A stretch of DNA of 64,000 nucleotides from DASQHY01 sp035602605 (GTDB taxonomy: Bacteria > Acidobacteriota > Terriglobia > Acidiferrales > UBA7541), in NCBI GenBank assembly GCA_035602605.1, contig DATNLZ010000126.1, positions 1 to 64,000 on the forward strand, in the 5' to 3' direction. The notes under the pieces are model-generated. The model did no database searches, was not told the DNA's origin, and saw only the letters and a program-made list of their open reading frames with translations. The position numbers and the translations under genes are program-made. Below are positions 17,191 through 26,226 of the stretch, in pieces (position 1 is the stretch's first letter; every line of letters begins with the position of its first letter).

Positions 17191-17356
17191 GAGACGCGGA
17201 CCATCTGAAACCGTCTCACAATCATTCATCCTAAACGCGTTCTTCGCAGCGCGTTGGCGCGCCACTTTCTGGGGTGATGAGGTTTGCGTACACCTTAGGA
17301 AGGTGCTTAAAACGTCGAGACTGCGCAGGGAATAAATCACGAGGATATGCATCAGT

Positions 17357-18421
17357 ATGAAGCAGTCGGAATTAGAGCAACTTCCGCATCGCCGCTTCAA
17401 TCCCTTGAAGCACAAGTGGGTCCTGGTTTCGCCCCACCGCACGGAGCGGCCATGGCAGGGTAAGGTCGAGAAAGCTTCTTCCGAACAACATGTGGCTTAC
17501 GACCCGACCTGTTACCTGTGTCCCGGGAATGAGCGCGCAGGTGGAGCGCGCAACTCCTACTACGCGAATACGTTCGTCTTCGACAACGACTATCCGGCGC
17601 TGTTACCGAATGCTCCCGAGGCCGCCGTCGATGAGGGCGGACTCATCGTGGGACGAACCGAGCGCGGCACTTGCCGGGTCGTGTGTTTCTCGCCGCGACA
17701 CGACCTTACCATTGCGCGGATGAATCCGGTCGAACTGCGGCAAGTAGTGGATGTGTGGGTCGAGGAATATCAGTCGCTGGGAGCGCGCCCCTGGATTAGT
17801 TACGTTCAAATTTTTGAGAATCGTGGCGCCATAATGGGCGCGAGCAATCCGCATCCACACTGTCAGATTTGGGCCAATCACAGTTTGCCGAATGAGCCAG
17901 CGGAAGAACTCGCTGCGCTGCAGGAATATCGCAAGCGCAAGGGAAGCTGTTTATTGTGCGATTATCTGAACCTCGAGCTCCGGCACCAGGAACGAATCAT
18001 CTGCGAGAATTCCGCGTTCGTTGCCGTCGTACCGTACTGGGCAATCTGGCCCTTCGAGGTCCTGGTACTGAGCGTACGCCATTTGAGTGGGTTTGATGAG
18101 CTTTCGAACGAAGAGCGCGACCTGCTTGGCGACATTCTGAAGAGACTGACCACCCGTTACGACAACCTCTTCGAGATTTCCTTCCCGTATTCCATGGGCT
18201 TTCATCAGCGGCCCACCAATCAGCACAAGGATCAGCACGCTCATCGCGAATGTCACTTTCACGCGCATTATTATCCGCCGCTGCTGCGTTCGGCCACGAT
18301 ACAAAAATTTATGGTGGGGTATGAAATGTTGGCCACGCCGCAGCGCGACATCACGCCAGAGACTGCGGCAGCGCGACTACGCGACGCGGGAGAGGTGCAT
18401 TACCGCGATCGTAATTCCTAG
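17357..18421 (+). CDS. galT: Galactose-1-phosphate uridylyltransferase
   Basis: About 354 residues, the classical GalT length. It carries FNPLKHKWVLVSPHR near the N-terminus, the zinc-site CYLCPGN, the active-site HPHCQIWA with the nucleophilic His, and the C-terminal domain with HQRPTNQ and HAHRECHFHAHYYPP. It exchanges UMP between UDP-glucose and galactose 1-phosphate in the Leloir pathway. It follows the symporter gene pair on the same strand and faces the ROK kinase gene, a plausible sugar-use group. This is the conventional copy; a divergent paralogue sits at 8474. Confidence 0.93.
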   Translation: MKQSELEQLPHRRFNPLKHKWVLVSPHRTERPWQGKVEKASSEQHVAYDPTCYLCPGNERAGGARNSYYANTFVFDNDYPALLPNAPEAAVDEGGLIVGRTERGTCRVVCFSPRHDLTIARMNPVELRQVVDVWVEEYQSLGARPWISYVQIFENRGAIMGASNPHPHCQIWANHSLPNEPAEELAALQEYRKRKGSCLLCDYLNLELRHQERIICENSAFVAVVPYWAIWPFEVLVLSVRHLSGFDELSNEERDLLGDILKRLTTRYDNLFEISFPYSMGFHQRPTNQHKDQHAHRECHFHAHYYPPLLRSATIQKFMVGYEMLATPQRDITPETAAARLRDAGEVHYRDRNS

Positions 18422-18481
18422 AACGCGGTCTACCTATCACCGGTGAACCTAGCAAGGATTAGTAGTGCTGCGCCCTGGTTA

Positions 18482-19501
18482 TCATCCTTGACACAAGGCG
18501 GCTGCACCCGCAAGACCAGCATCAGTACCGTACGTTGCGCGGACAATCGGTATCTCCACACAGCGTTGGTTGATCGACCAGTGTGGCAACTGCTCACGGA
18601 TATGCGGAAAGAAGGCGCTCATGAGTTCCGCTAGTCCGCCGCCAAGGATAATCACCTCTGGTTCGAGAAGATCGATAACGTTTCCCAGCCATATCGTCAG
18701 CAAATCAGCGGTTGTTCGAAGTACCTCAGCCGCGAGCGAATCGCCTTGCTTAAACGCTTCGCCGACAGCTTCGGCTTGAACCTGGTCGATTTTGCCGCCC
18801 GCCAGCGCAATCATTTTTGAGTTTGCATGACCGCCTTCTGCCAATCGATCGCGCGCGCGCGCGGCAATCGCCGGACCTGAGCAAAGAGCTTCAATACAGC
18901 CGCGTTTTCCGCAGCCACAAAGCGGTCCCCGATAATCGATGGTCATGTGACCGCCTTCAGCGGCGCTTCCCGTGCGGCCGTGATAGATATGCCGGTCAAA
19001 GGTAATTCCGGTTCCGATGCCGGTACCTAGAGTTCCATAGAAGATGTTGTCGTAACCTACTCCGGCTCCCCAAATTGCTTCGGCGAGGCTGGCGGCGTTC
19101 GCATCATTTTCCACGTGTGCCGGAAAACCGAAGACCCTCTGGACTTCGGCAGCGAGTGGAAAGTTTCGCCAGCAGGGCAAGTTCGGAGGATTTAGTACGA
19201 TGCCAGTTCGCGGATCGAGTGGACCCGGCGAGCAGATACCGATTCCGGAAAGCGAATGGCGGGCACCGGGTTTTGCTGCAAACACAGCGTTAATGGCGTT
19301 TTCGATAGCTGCGAAACCAGCGGATGCGTCTCCTCTAGCTACCATGGGCACGCGGGTTTGAAACAGAATGGTGCCCGCTGCGTCAACCAAACCGGCGGCC
19401 ACTTTCGTGCCGCCAATATCTACGCCAAGCGTAAGTTGCTGGCCGGAGTTCAGTGTCGTGTCCTCCTGGTTTTGGCTGCCAGTTTTATATGGTGGGCGCA
19501 C
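18482..19501 (-). CDS. ROK-family sugar kinase (glucokinase-like)
   Basis: Up to 339 residues. The ATP-binding signature LGVDIGGTKVAAGLVD, the sugar-binding HVENDANAASLAE, GTGIGTGI and the zinc motif CGCGKRGCIEA are all present and intact. ROK kinases phosphorylate glucose or N-acetyl sugars. There is no DNA-binding domain, so it is a kinase and not a NagC/XylR repressor. The longest frame starts at GTG 19501 without a ribosome site, whereas AGGAGG lies 8 bp before an in-frame CTG at 19453; initiation at that CTG would give LNSGQQLTLGVDIGG, about the usual N-terminus. Confidence 0.9.
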   Translation of the reverse strand: MRPPYKTGSQNQEDTTLNSGQQLTLGVDIGGTKVAAGLVDAAGTILFQTRVPMVARGDASAGFAAIENAINAVFAAKPGARHSLSGIGICSPGPLDPRTGIVLNPPNLPCWRNFPLAAEVQRVFGFPAHVENDANAASLAEAIWGAGVGYDNIFYGTLGTGIGTGITFDRHIYHGRTGSAAEGGHMTIDYRGPLCGCGKRGCIEALCSGPAIAARARDRLAEGGHANSKMIALAGGKIDQVQAEAVGEAFKQGDSLAAEVLRTTADLLTIWLGNVIDLLEPEVIILGGGLAELMSAFFPHIREQLPHWSINQRCVEIPIVRATYGTDAGLAGAAALCQG

Positions 19502-19639
19502 CGGGTTTGCAAACTATATTTCAGCGAAGACGTTTTGCTCTTATGTTTCTCGAAACGTCGAGCTATTGCGTATACTGCGTATTCACAAACTATGTATGCC
19601 GGCAGCGATTTTAGACTATTCCTTCAACAAGGAGAAACT

Positions 19640-20500
19640 ATGGTGAGAACAGTAATGCATGCATTTACCTTTGCGACCACGACGATCCTGCTGTCTTTGT
19701 TGTCGGTCATCATGGCCAACGCGCAGACTACCGATCAAGTGCAATCCCCCGCGGCGCCGATAACGCTTTCTCCCGACGCTTGCTTGGAGGTGCCTGCAGT
19801 CAAGACCAAAATCGATGCTTTTGCGAATCGCCTGAAAGATTGGGCGCAGTTGAATCGCTACCACGACGCCAATACGCAATTGACACCGCCTGCAAAATCA
19901 GAGCAGCGTGTGGTGTTTCTCGGCGACTCCATTACCGATGGGTGGAGCCGGCCTGAATATGGAGGATTTTTCCCAACAAGGCCGTACGTCAACCGCGGCA
20001 TCAGCGGGCAGACTACACCGCAAATGCTGGTGCGATTTCGTCCGGATGTTATCGCCCTGCAACCGAAAGCAGTTGTTATTTTGGCGGGAACCAACGACAT
20101 TGCCGGCAACACCGGACCTACCACCGTCAACGCAATCGAAGACAATCTCGCGTCAATTGCCGAGCTCGCGAAGGAACATGGAGTGAACGTGGTTTTGGCA
20201 TCGGTACTTCCTGTCAGCGATTATGGGCATAACAGCAAAGGCGAACCAATCAATCAGACGACCCGCCGTTCTCCCGCGCAGATCCTGGAGTTGAATGCCT
20301 GGATCAAACGGTACGCTGCAGACAATGGATACACCTATCTCGACTACTTTCCTGCGATGGTTGACGACAACGGCATGCTCAAGAAGGAATTGAGCGAGGA
20401 TGGCTTGCACCCGAATGCCAGCGGATACGCGATTATGGCTCCGCTGGCGGAAAAGGCAATCGAGACAGCGTTAAAACAGAAGCATAAGAAGAAATCCTAA
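19640..20500 (+). CDS. Secreted SGNH/GDSL hydrolase
   Basis: About 286 residues. It has a signal peptide (FTFATTTILLSLLSVIMANAQ, cut after NAQ or NA). The SGNH blocks are complete: VVFLGDSITDGW (block I Ser), NRGISGQT (Gly), LAGTNDIAG (Asn) and EDGLHPNASGY (Asp and His). It is an extracytoplasmic esterase or lipase-like enzyme, of the type often acting on acetylated carbohydrates. ATG 19640 with GGAG nine bases before it is preferred over the longer open frame from 19256, which overlaps the ROK gene. Confidence 0.88.
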   Translation: MVRTVMHAFTFATTTILLSLLSVIMANAQTTDQVQSPAAPITLSPDACLEVPAVKTKIDAFANRLKDWAQLNRYHDANTQLTPPAKSEQRVVFLGDSITDGWSRPEYGGFFPTRPYVNRGISGQTTPQMLVRFRPDVIALQPKAVVILAGTNDIAGNTGPTTVNAIEDNLASIAELAKEHGVNVVLASVLPVSDYGHNSKGEPINQTTRRSPAQILELNAWIKRYAADNGYTYLDYFPAMVDDNGMLKKELSEDGLHPNASGYAIMAPLAEKAIETALKQKHKKKS

Positions 20501-20617
20501 AATAGTAGGCCTGGGAATAGATTCATTATGATGGCAAGCAAAACGATTCCGGCTGGGAAGGCGACGCGGGCATCAAAATAAAGGAGACGCGCTTCCGCTT
20601 CCTCGGAACGACAACTA

Positions 20618-20929
20618 TCAGCTGCCAAGCAGGCGATCAACTTCTTCGGCGATTCCCGCAACGGTAGGCTGCGTAAATATCGTTCGTAAGCTTATGTCCA
20701 CGCCAAACGTGTCACGAATGCGCATGATGAGTTGCGTACCGAGCAAAGAATGACCACCAAGCATAAAGAAATTATCGTCGTCTTCCACCCTTTCCAGGCC
20801 CAACAGGTCGGCGAGCATACTTGCTAACTGCTGCTTGGTCGAAGTACGGTTAGCAAAAGTACCCGCACAGCTTTCGACCGGAGGATCGCTATTGTGAAGC
20901 GGGACATCACCTAACAGGGAGTCACGCAC
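20618..20929 (-). CDS. Free-standing peptidyl/acyl carrier protein
   Basis: About 103 residues. One carrier domain (about 30-100) with FFMLGGHSLLGTQL; the Ser in GGHS is the phosphopantetheine site. The wording (LADLLGLERVEDDDNFFMLGGHSLL, then FGVDISLRTIFTQPTVAGIAEEV) is of the NRPS-type PCP. It is the last gene of the NRPS operon and overlaps the phosphopantetheinyl transferase gene by 8 bp. It may carry the starter acyl or amino acid accepted by the condensation domain of the NRPS, a role inferred from the absence of any loading module there. Confidence 0.85.
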   Translation of the reverse strand: MRDSLLGDVPLHNSDPPVESCAGTFANRTSTKQQLASMLADLLGLERVEDDDNFFMLGGHSLLGTQLIMRIRDTFGVDISLRTIFTQPTVAGIAEEVDRLLGS

Positions 20930-21758
20930 GGTGTTGTGTCTCCGAAATGGGTTCAGGAAGTAATCTTGCAGACCGGGAGAATTCGTTACGGTCGCTATCA
21001 GTGCCCGACTCTTCTCGCAGCATCAGAGCATCCCACTCAAAATGACGAAGTTGTTGGCTGGAGCCGTGAACGATCAGAGCCGCCGCATACTCTGGTGCGG
21101 TATCCAGCATATAGAGCGAGTAGGGTAGTCCGGCCGCCTCGGAAACAACGCCGTCCGGAGATAGCGAAACCTCAAAACTTCTCATACCGTCAGCGATCCC
21201 GTGACCATTGGCCTTGAGATAAGCTTCCTTGGCGGTCCAACAATTGAAAAACGCGGTCACCTGGATTTCTGGACGCAACGCGCACAATGAAGCTGCCTCG
21301 CGTGTAGTGAAAAAAGATTCGGCGATGCGCCCAACAGCTAAACTACGCTCGATCCGTTCCAGATCGATGCCTACCTCAGTACGGAGTGCCACTGCATACA
21401 GAGCAAGACCATCCGAATGCGACAAATTGAAACAAAGCGTATCTATTTCGGGCGCAGACATTAAGGCTGGCTTTCCGCTTGGTCCATAGGAAAACGAAAG
21501 TTGAGATGAACCCACGTTCAAATATTGGCTCAAGATGTTTCGCAAGATTCCACGCGCGGCAACAAAGCGGCGCTGGTCTTTACCAAAGCAGAAACGCGTA
21601 GCCCGTACCTGTTCGTCGGTGGACAACGTGTGAGTAAGGCGGACGAGATCGGTATCCGCGAGATCCAGGGAAGCGCGCCAGATGTGTACTTCACCTGTTC
21701 GCAGAGAGACTGGATGTGGAGGGCGACGCCAGTCGTTGATGGCTTGCTGCGCATTCAC
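20922..21758 (-). CDS. Sfp-type 4'-phosphopantetheinyl transferase
   Basis: About 278 residues, a typical two-fold Sfp/Gsp enzyme. It transfers phosphopantetheine from CoA to the Ser of carrier domains. Motifs: FSYGPSGKPAL, FNLSHSDGLALYAV, VGIDLERIERS (Mg-binding Asp and Glu) and FFNCWTAKEAYLKANGHGI (the WxxKEA motif). Its start overlaps the NRPS stop by 4 bp and its end overlaps the carrier gene, so all three genes are likely one transcript and this enzyme probably primes both carrier domains of the operon. Confidence 0.92.
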   Translation of the reverse strand: MNAQQAINDWRRPPHPVSLRTGEVHIWRASLDLADTDLVRLTHTLSTDEQVRATRFCFGKDQRRFVAARGILRNILSQYLNVGSSQLSFSYGPSGKPALMSAPEIDTLCFNLSHSDGLALYAVALRTEVGIDLERIERSLAVGRIAESFFTTREAASLCALRPEIQVTAFFNCWTAKEAYLKANGHGIADGMRSFEVSLSPDGVVSEAAGLPYSLYMLDTAPEYAAALIVHGSSQQLRHFEWDALMLREESGTDSDRNEFSRSARLLPEPISETQHRA

Positions 21759-24700
21759 GATGCTTGTCCCAAGGGCAAAGTGGCTTCGATGCGCGTCGCG
21801 TCAACGGCTGTCTTATGGTTTAAATCGGCTAGTTCAGCTTTTCTTTTCTCGGCAGCGTCTAATTGAGCCGCTTCCATGCAGGCACGCAGGTGGTTCGCCA
21901 ATTGAAAAACTCTTGGTTTTTCGAGCAGACTCATATGGTCACCGGGAACGTCAATAATCTGCACCCCGCCAAGCGCTGCATTGCCCCAGCCAAGCTTGGC
22001 GTCAGGACCATAGAGAGCGTTCTGCTCTTCGGCCTTGAAGAGAATGACGCGGCCTGGGTAAGGCTTCGGTCGATAAAGCTCAGCCGCGCCTGTGAATAGC
22101 TTCAAGTTATCCCACAACGCTCCCGGCAGGGAGCTCTGGCCCCGGGGGCTGGCTTTGAAACCCAACGTCCACAGCAAATTCGCGAAATAGTTTCGTGCAG
22201 CTTCGAGCAGCTTCTCAGCTAGTTCAACTTCTCGGCCGGTCGCGATTCCAGTAAGCTGCGATAAACGGTAACGAAATTTTTCCAGGGTATGCAAGGCACG
22301 AAATCTCAGCTGCCTTAGCCGCGGCAGCGACTGGCAGAAGGCTGGGTTCCCAGTATCAAACAATGCCACCAACCCGACCTCCTCACCCTGCGCGCGTAAT
22401 TGGAAGGCGATTTCGTACGCGACCAATCCGCCGAACGATGCCCCGGCAAGGTGGTAAGGGCCGTGTGGCTGCACCTTGCGAATGTCCGCGAGATATTTTG
22501 CCGCTAAAAATTCTACCGTAACTTGAGACGTGTAATCACGGAAGAGAGGAGCCCGAAGGCCATAGAAAGGCTGATCGGTGCCAAGGGCTTGAGCAAGGTC
22601 TCGGAAGCGCAGCACGTGGCCGCCCCCACCGTGCACGCAATACAACGGCGGCTGACAACCATGGGGTTGCATGGCGACGATAGAATTGCAATCGGCCCGG
22701 TCCGCTTTCCGCAGATAGTCGGCAAGATTTTCGATGGTCGGCGCACTGACGAGCAGCGAGAGATCGATCTTTTTTCCGAAGGCGCCCTCAATCTCGGCAA
22801 CCAAGCGCATGGCCAGCAGCGAATGGCCGCCTAAGTCATAAAAATTTTCAGTGATGCCCACCGGGCGCCTTCCGAGGAGATCTTCCCAAAGTTTTACCAG
22901 TTCGGACTCAACCGAATCGCGAGCATGGGTATGAGCAAGAGCTTGTTCGGGTTCGGCAGGCTTGAGGACTGCCAATGCGTTCCTATCCACCTTGCCGCTA
23001 CTGAGCAGCGGTATGCTGTCCACAAATACGAAGCGGGAAGGAATCATGTAGTCAGGAACCCGAACCCGCAAAAAATTGCACAAGTCTTCGGCGGCAAGCG
23101 ACTGCCCGTCAAGCGGAACGATGTAAGCGAGCAGAAACTTGCCGCCATGGGGATCTTCATGCACCGTGGCGACCGCAGCTTTGACTTGTGGATGTTCGAG
23201 CACGTTGGCTTCGACCTCGCCCAACTCAATTCTGAAGCCCCGGATTTTTACTTGCTGGTCGAGCCTTCCCAGATACTCGATATTTCCATCGGGCAAATAG
23301 CGGGCGCGATCGCCGGTTTTGTAGATTCTTTCCCCGGGTTTATCGCTGAATGGATTAGCGATGAACTTCTCAGCAGTCTGCGCCGGCTGGTTGCGATACC
23401 CTCTGGCGAGGCCATCCCCGCCCACGTAAAGTTCTCCGGCTAATCCGACCGGCAGAGGTTGCCCGTAACCATCCAGAACATATGCGTTGGAATTGGCAAT
23501 GGGTTTTCCAATGGGAATCGACGCTACCGTCTCATCGATGTCCTGGGGAATACGATAGGTGGTCGATAAAACAGAGTTTTCTGTGGGGCCGTAGCCGTTG
23601 ATGAATTGGACGCCGGGAAGAAGAGCCTGCGCACGACGGATATGGGGAACAGAAAGAGCTTCACCGCCGATAATGATTTGGCGCACGGTTGCTAAGGCAT
23701 CGGGCTTTTCATCGACAATTAGATTGAAGAGAGACGTCGTCAGCCACCCAAGAGTTGTTACATGATGTTCGCGAATTGCTGCGGCGATTTCATGAGCCGT
23801 GGGAACTTTGCTTGGAAATAAAATCAACTTTGCCCCGTGCAGTAGGGCGCCCCACAATTCGATAACCGAAGTATCAAACGAGAGGGGTGCCAATTGGAGA
23901 AGAGCGTCTTTCTCGCTGATGCGCAGGTAATCTTGTCCCACGAGCAGGCGAACAACGCCCCGATGGGTAATCTCGACGCCCTTTGGTGTTCCGGTCGAGC
24001 CTGAAGTGTACAAAACGTAAGCGAGGTCGTCGGGAGTTGATTTGCCGCTGAAGTGCTCTTCGGCAAGAGGCGTTTCGTGAGCACCGGCGAGGGCTTGTAC
24101 GTGCGTATGGGTCTGTGCATCCGACTCTGCAGGTCTTCGATCCAGCGCCAGGACTTTGGCGCGCGAGGAGTCCGGCAGCAGCTTGCGGAATTTTTCCAGA
24201 GTGAGGACAACTTCTACTCCGGCATTTTCCATCAGGAACGACAGCCGCTTGGCAGGATAGTCTGGATCGAGAGGCAAATAGGCTCCACCGGCTTTTAAGA
24301 TAGCGAGAAATGCGATCACCAACTCGGGAGATCGTTCCAAAAGAACGCCCACTAACGTTTCGGGGCGAACCCCAAACTTTCGGAGGCGCGGAGCAAGCTG
24401 GCTGGCAAGCTCTTCGAGATCACGGTAGGTGAGTATCTGATCTTTGAATACGAGAGCGAGTGCATCGGGAGTTCTCTTGGCCTGAGCTTCGAACAATTCA
24501 TGGACGCAGGCCTGTGGATAGGGTTGCTGCGTCTGGTTTGCTTCGACCACCAGCTGGTAACGTTCATGCTCGGGCATGGTGGGAAGCTCACCAACGCGGC
24601 ACGCGGGATCAGCCACAGCAGCCTGAAGCAGCGTTACATAATGTCCAACCATACGCTTGATAGTGGTAGCATCAAACAAATCCCGGTTGTACTCGAAAGC

Positions 24701-26071
24701 GATCTCGAGCCCGTCTTTTTTCTCTATCGAGATCGAAAGGGCACATTTCGCTGTTGCGGTCGTTACCGCAAACCTTTCCACGGTCAAATTCGGCAACTTC
24801 ACCGCCGACATGGGTGAGTCTTGGAGGACCAGTGTCACCTGGTACAAGGGCGGATGCCCGAGGGAGCGGTTCGGCTGAAGCTCTTCGATAAGTTTCTCAA
24901 AGGGTAGGTCTGGATTCATGTACGCATCGAGCGCGCCATCGCGAACGCGCTTGAGAACCTCCAGAAACGTAGGATTGCCCGAAACATTTGTGCGCAAAAC
25001 CTGGGTATTGGCAAAAAATCCAATCAGATTGAGGAGCTCCGGCCGGTTGCGATTCGCACTGGGAAAAGCAACGAAGATATCTTGGTGTCCGGAATAACGG
25101 TGCAGCAAGATTTGCAAGACCGCCATGAGGGTCATAAATAACGAAGCGCCCCGCTGCTGACCGAGCGCAATCAAGGAAGAGGAAAACGCCTCGGGCAGAA
25201 CGACGGTTTCCTTGGCGCCACGAAAGGTTTGCTGCGCCGGCTGCGGATAATCGGGAATGAGATGATGATACTCGCGATTGCCCGCGAGCTGTTCCTTCCA
25301 GAAGCGCAGTTGCGCTTCTAATCCGGGGCTTTGCGCCTCGCGCTGGCGCGCTGCTAATTCCGAATATCGAATCGGAAGCTCGGGCAGAGTTGGGATGCGA
25401 CCTAACACCTCTGCGGTATAGGCCTCGGACATTTCGTGGAGGAAGATACCCAAAGACCAGCCGTCGGACGCGATGTGATGCATGGTGACAACTAAACCGT
25501 GGTCGGCATCACTGAGGCGGATGAGTTTCGCGCGCGCCATCAAGTCAGTAGCAAAATCGAAGGGTCGCTGCGCTTCTTCATTCCCCAGTTGCAGCAGTTT
25601 CTCTTCGCGCTCCTGCAGAGGCAAACCGCTGATATCAGTCACAGGCAGGTGGAGTGTACGGCCCTCGGTGGTAACCTGCACGGGAGTTCCATGGTCAGAA
25701 AAAAAGTTGCTTCGCAGCGTTTCGTGGCGATTGAGAATTAGATTTAAGCTAACTCGAAGCGCGTTCCGGTCAAGGGGACCCCGGATCCGAAGACCAAAAG
25801 GAACGTTGTAAAGCGGACTGTTAGGCTGAAGCTCGTTCCAAAACCACATCGACTGCTGCTGGTAGGAGAGGGGCCGCGCACCGCGCGGGATTCCACTGGC
25901 AGTAGGCCAATCCGCGCTCTCGGTATGTCGGGGAGGGGCCGGTGGAGGTTCTGGCCGTTCCACTTTAGACCGGAAGAAATTTGTGAACTTTACTGACATG
26001 TGAGCGGTCATTGTGGGAAGGGCCAATCGACCGAGCCGAGTGTCACAACGTTTCAGTAAAACCGACTTCAC
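21755..26071 (-). CDS. Single-module non-ribosomal peptide synthetase (C-A-PCP-TE)
   Basis: About 1438 residues. Domains in order: condensation (about 60-490, active site HHIASDG at 198-204), adenylation (about 520-1040, A3 core YTSGSTGTPKG at 688, A5 NGYGPTE at 825, A10 Lys in SSGKVDR near 1027), carrier (about 1055-1120, Ser1084 in GGHS) and type I thioesterase (about 1140-1400, GASFGG with Ser1212, Asp1239, His1379). By hand alignment to GrsA the specificity code is roughly D-T-I-G-I-G-G-V-L-K, which I cannot match to a substrate. It has one C domain and no loading module, so the likely product is an acylated amino acid or dipeptide released by the TE. The frame starts with GTG 26071; ATG 26011 and 25999 are alternatives and none has a clear ribosome site. 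Confidence 0.93.
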   Translation of the reverse strand: MKSVLLKRCDTRLGRLALPTMTAHMSVKFTNFFRSKVERPEPPPAPPRHTESADWPTASGIPRGARPLSYQQQSMWFWNELQPNSPLYNVPFGLRIRGPLDRNALRVSLNLILNRHETLRSNFFSDHGTPVQVTTEGRTLHLPVTDISGLPLQEREEKLLQLGNEEAQRPFDFATDLMARAKLIRLSDADHGLVVTMHHIASDGWSLGIFLHEMSEAYTAEVLGRIPTLPELPIRYSELAARQREAQSPGLEAQLRFWKEQLAGNREYHHLIPDYPQPAQQTFRGAKETVVLPEAFSSSLIALGQQRGASLFMTLMAVLQILLHRYSGHQDIFVAFPSANRNRPELLNLIGFFANTQVLRTNVSGNPTFLEVLKRVRDGALDAYMNPDLPFEKLIEELQPNRSLGHPPLYQVTLVLQDSPMSAVKLPNLTVERFAVTTATAKCALSISIEKKDGLEIAFEYNRDLFDATTIKRMVGHYVTLLQAAVADPACRVGELPTMPEHERYQLVVEANQTQQPYPQACVHELFEAQAKRTPDALALVFKDQILTYRDLEELASQLAPRLRKFGVRPETLVGVLLERSPELVIAFLAILKAGGAYLPLDPDYPAKRLSFLMENAGVEVVLTLEKFRKLLPDSSRAKVLALDRRPAESDAQTHTHVQALAGAHETPLAEEHFSGKSTPDDLAYVLYTSGSTGTPKGVEITHRGVVRLLVGQDYLRISEKDALLQLAPLSFDTSVIELWGALLHGAKLILFPSKVPTAHEIAAAIREHHVTTLGWLTTSLFNLIVDEKPDALATVRQIIIGGEALSVPHIRRAQALLPGVQFINGYGPTENSVLSTTYRIPQDIDETVASIPIGKPIANSNAYVLDGYGQPLPVGLAGELYVGGDGLARGYRNQPAQTAEKFIANPFSDKPGERIYKTGDRARYLPDGNIEYLGRLDQQVKIRGFRIELGEVEANVLEHPQVKAAVATVHEDPHGGKFLLAYIVPLDGQSLAAEDLCNFLRVRVPDYMIPSRFVFVDSIPLLSSGKVDRNALAVLKPAEPEQALAHTHARDSVESELVKLWEDLLGRRPVGITENFYDLGGHSLLAMRLVAEIEGAFGKKIDLSLLVSAPTIENLADYLRKADRADCNSIVAMQPHGCQPPLYCVHGGGGHVLRFRDLAQALGTDQPFYGLRAPLFRDYTSQVTVEFLAAKYLADIRKVQPHGPYHLAGASFGGLVAYEIAFQLRAQGEEVGLVALFDTGNPAFCQSLPRLRQLRFRALHTLEKFRYRLSQLTGIATGREVELAEKLLEAARNYFANLLWTLGFKASPRGQSSLPGALWDNLKLFTGAAELYRPKPYPGRVILFKAEEQNALYGPDAKLGWGNAALGGVQIIDVPGDHMSLLEKPRVFQLANHLRACMEAAQLDAAEKRKAELADLNHKTAVDATRIEATLPLGQAS

Positions 26072-26092
26072 TTCTTTTGGAGCACGTGGCGT

Positions 26093-26116
26093 ACCATTTT
26101 TTTATACCAAAATGGT
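26093..26116. promoter_or_regulatory. Palindrome upstream of the NRPS operon (candidate operator)
   Basis: ACCATTTT-N8-AAAATGGT, perfect 8-bp arms with an 8-bp AT-rich spacer. It ends about 20 bp before the GTG start of the NRPS gene. On the minus strand TATAAA-like sequence lies inside it. The arrangement fits a dimeric repressor site over the promoter; the binding protein is unknown. Confidence 0.45.
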
Positions 26117-26226
26117 TATAATGGCCTTCTCGGTCCTGCCTCCGTATGTGAAGAATTCATGCACACCGGGAAAGACTCCGGGTTCCGTGTCGAAACTTTG
26201 CTCTGAAATTGCCTTACCCTTTTGTC

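Noticed and set aside
17191..17217. GAGACG...CGTCTC as a terminator between the small membrane protein and galT
   Set aside because: Six-base arms with a 15-nt loop and no U run; too weak to call, and galT on the same strand may be cotranscribed.
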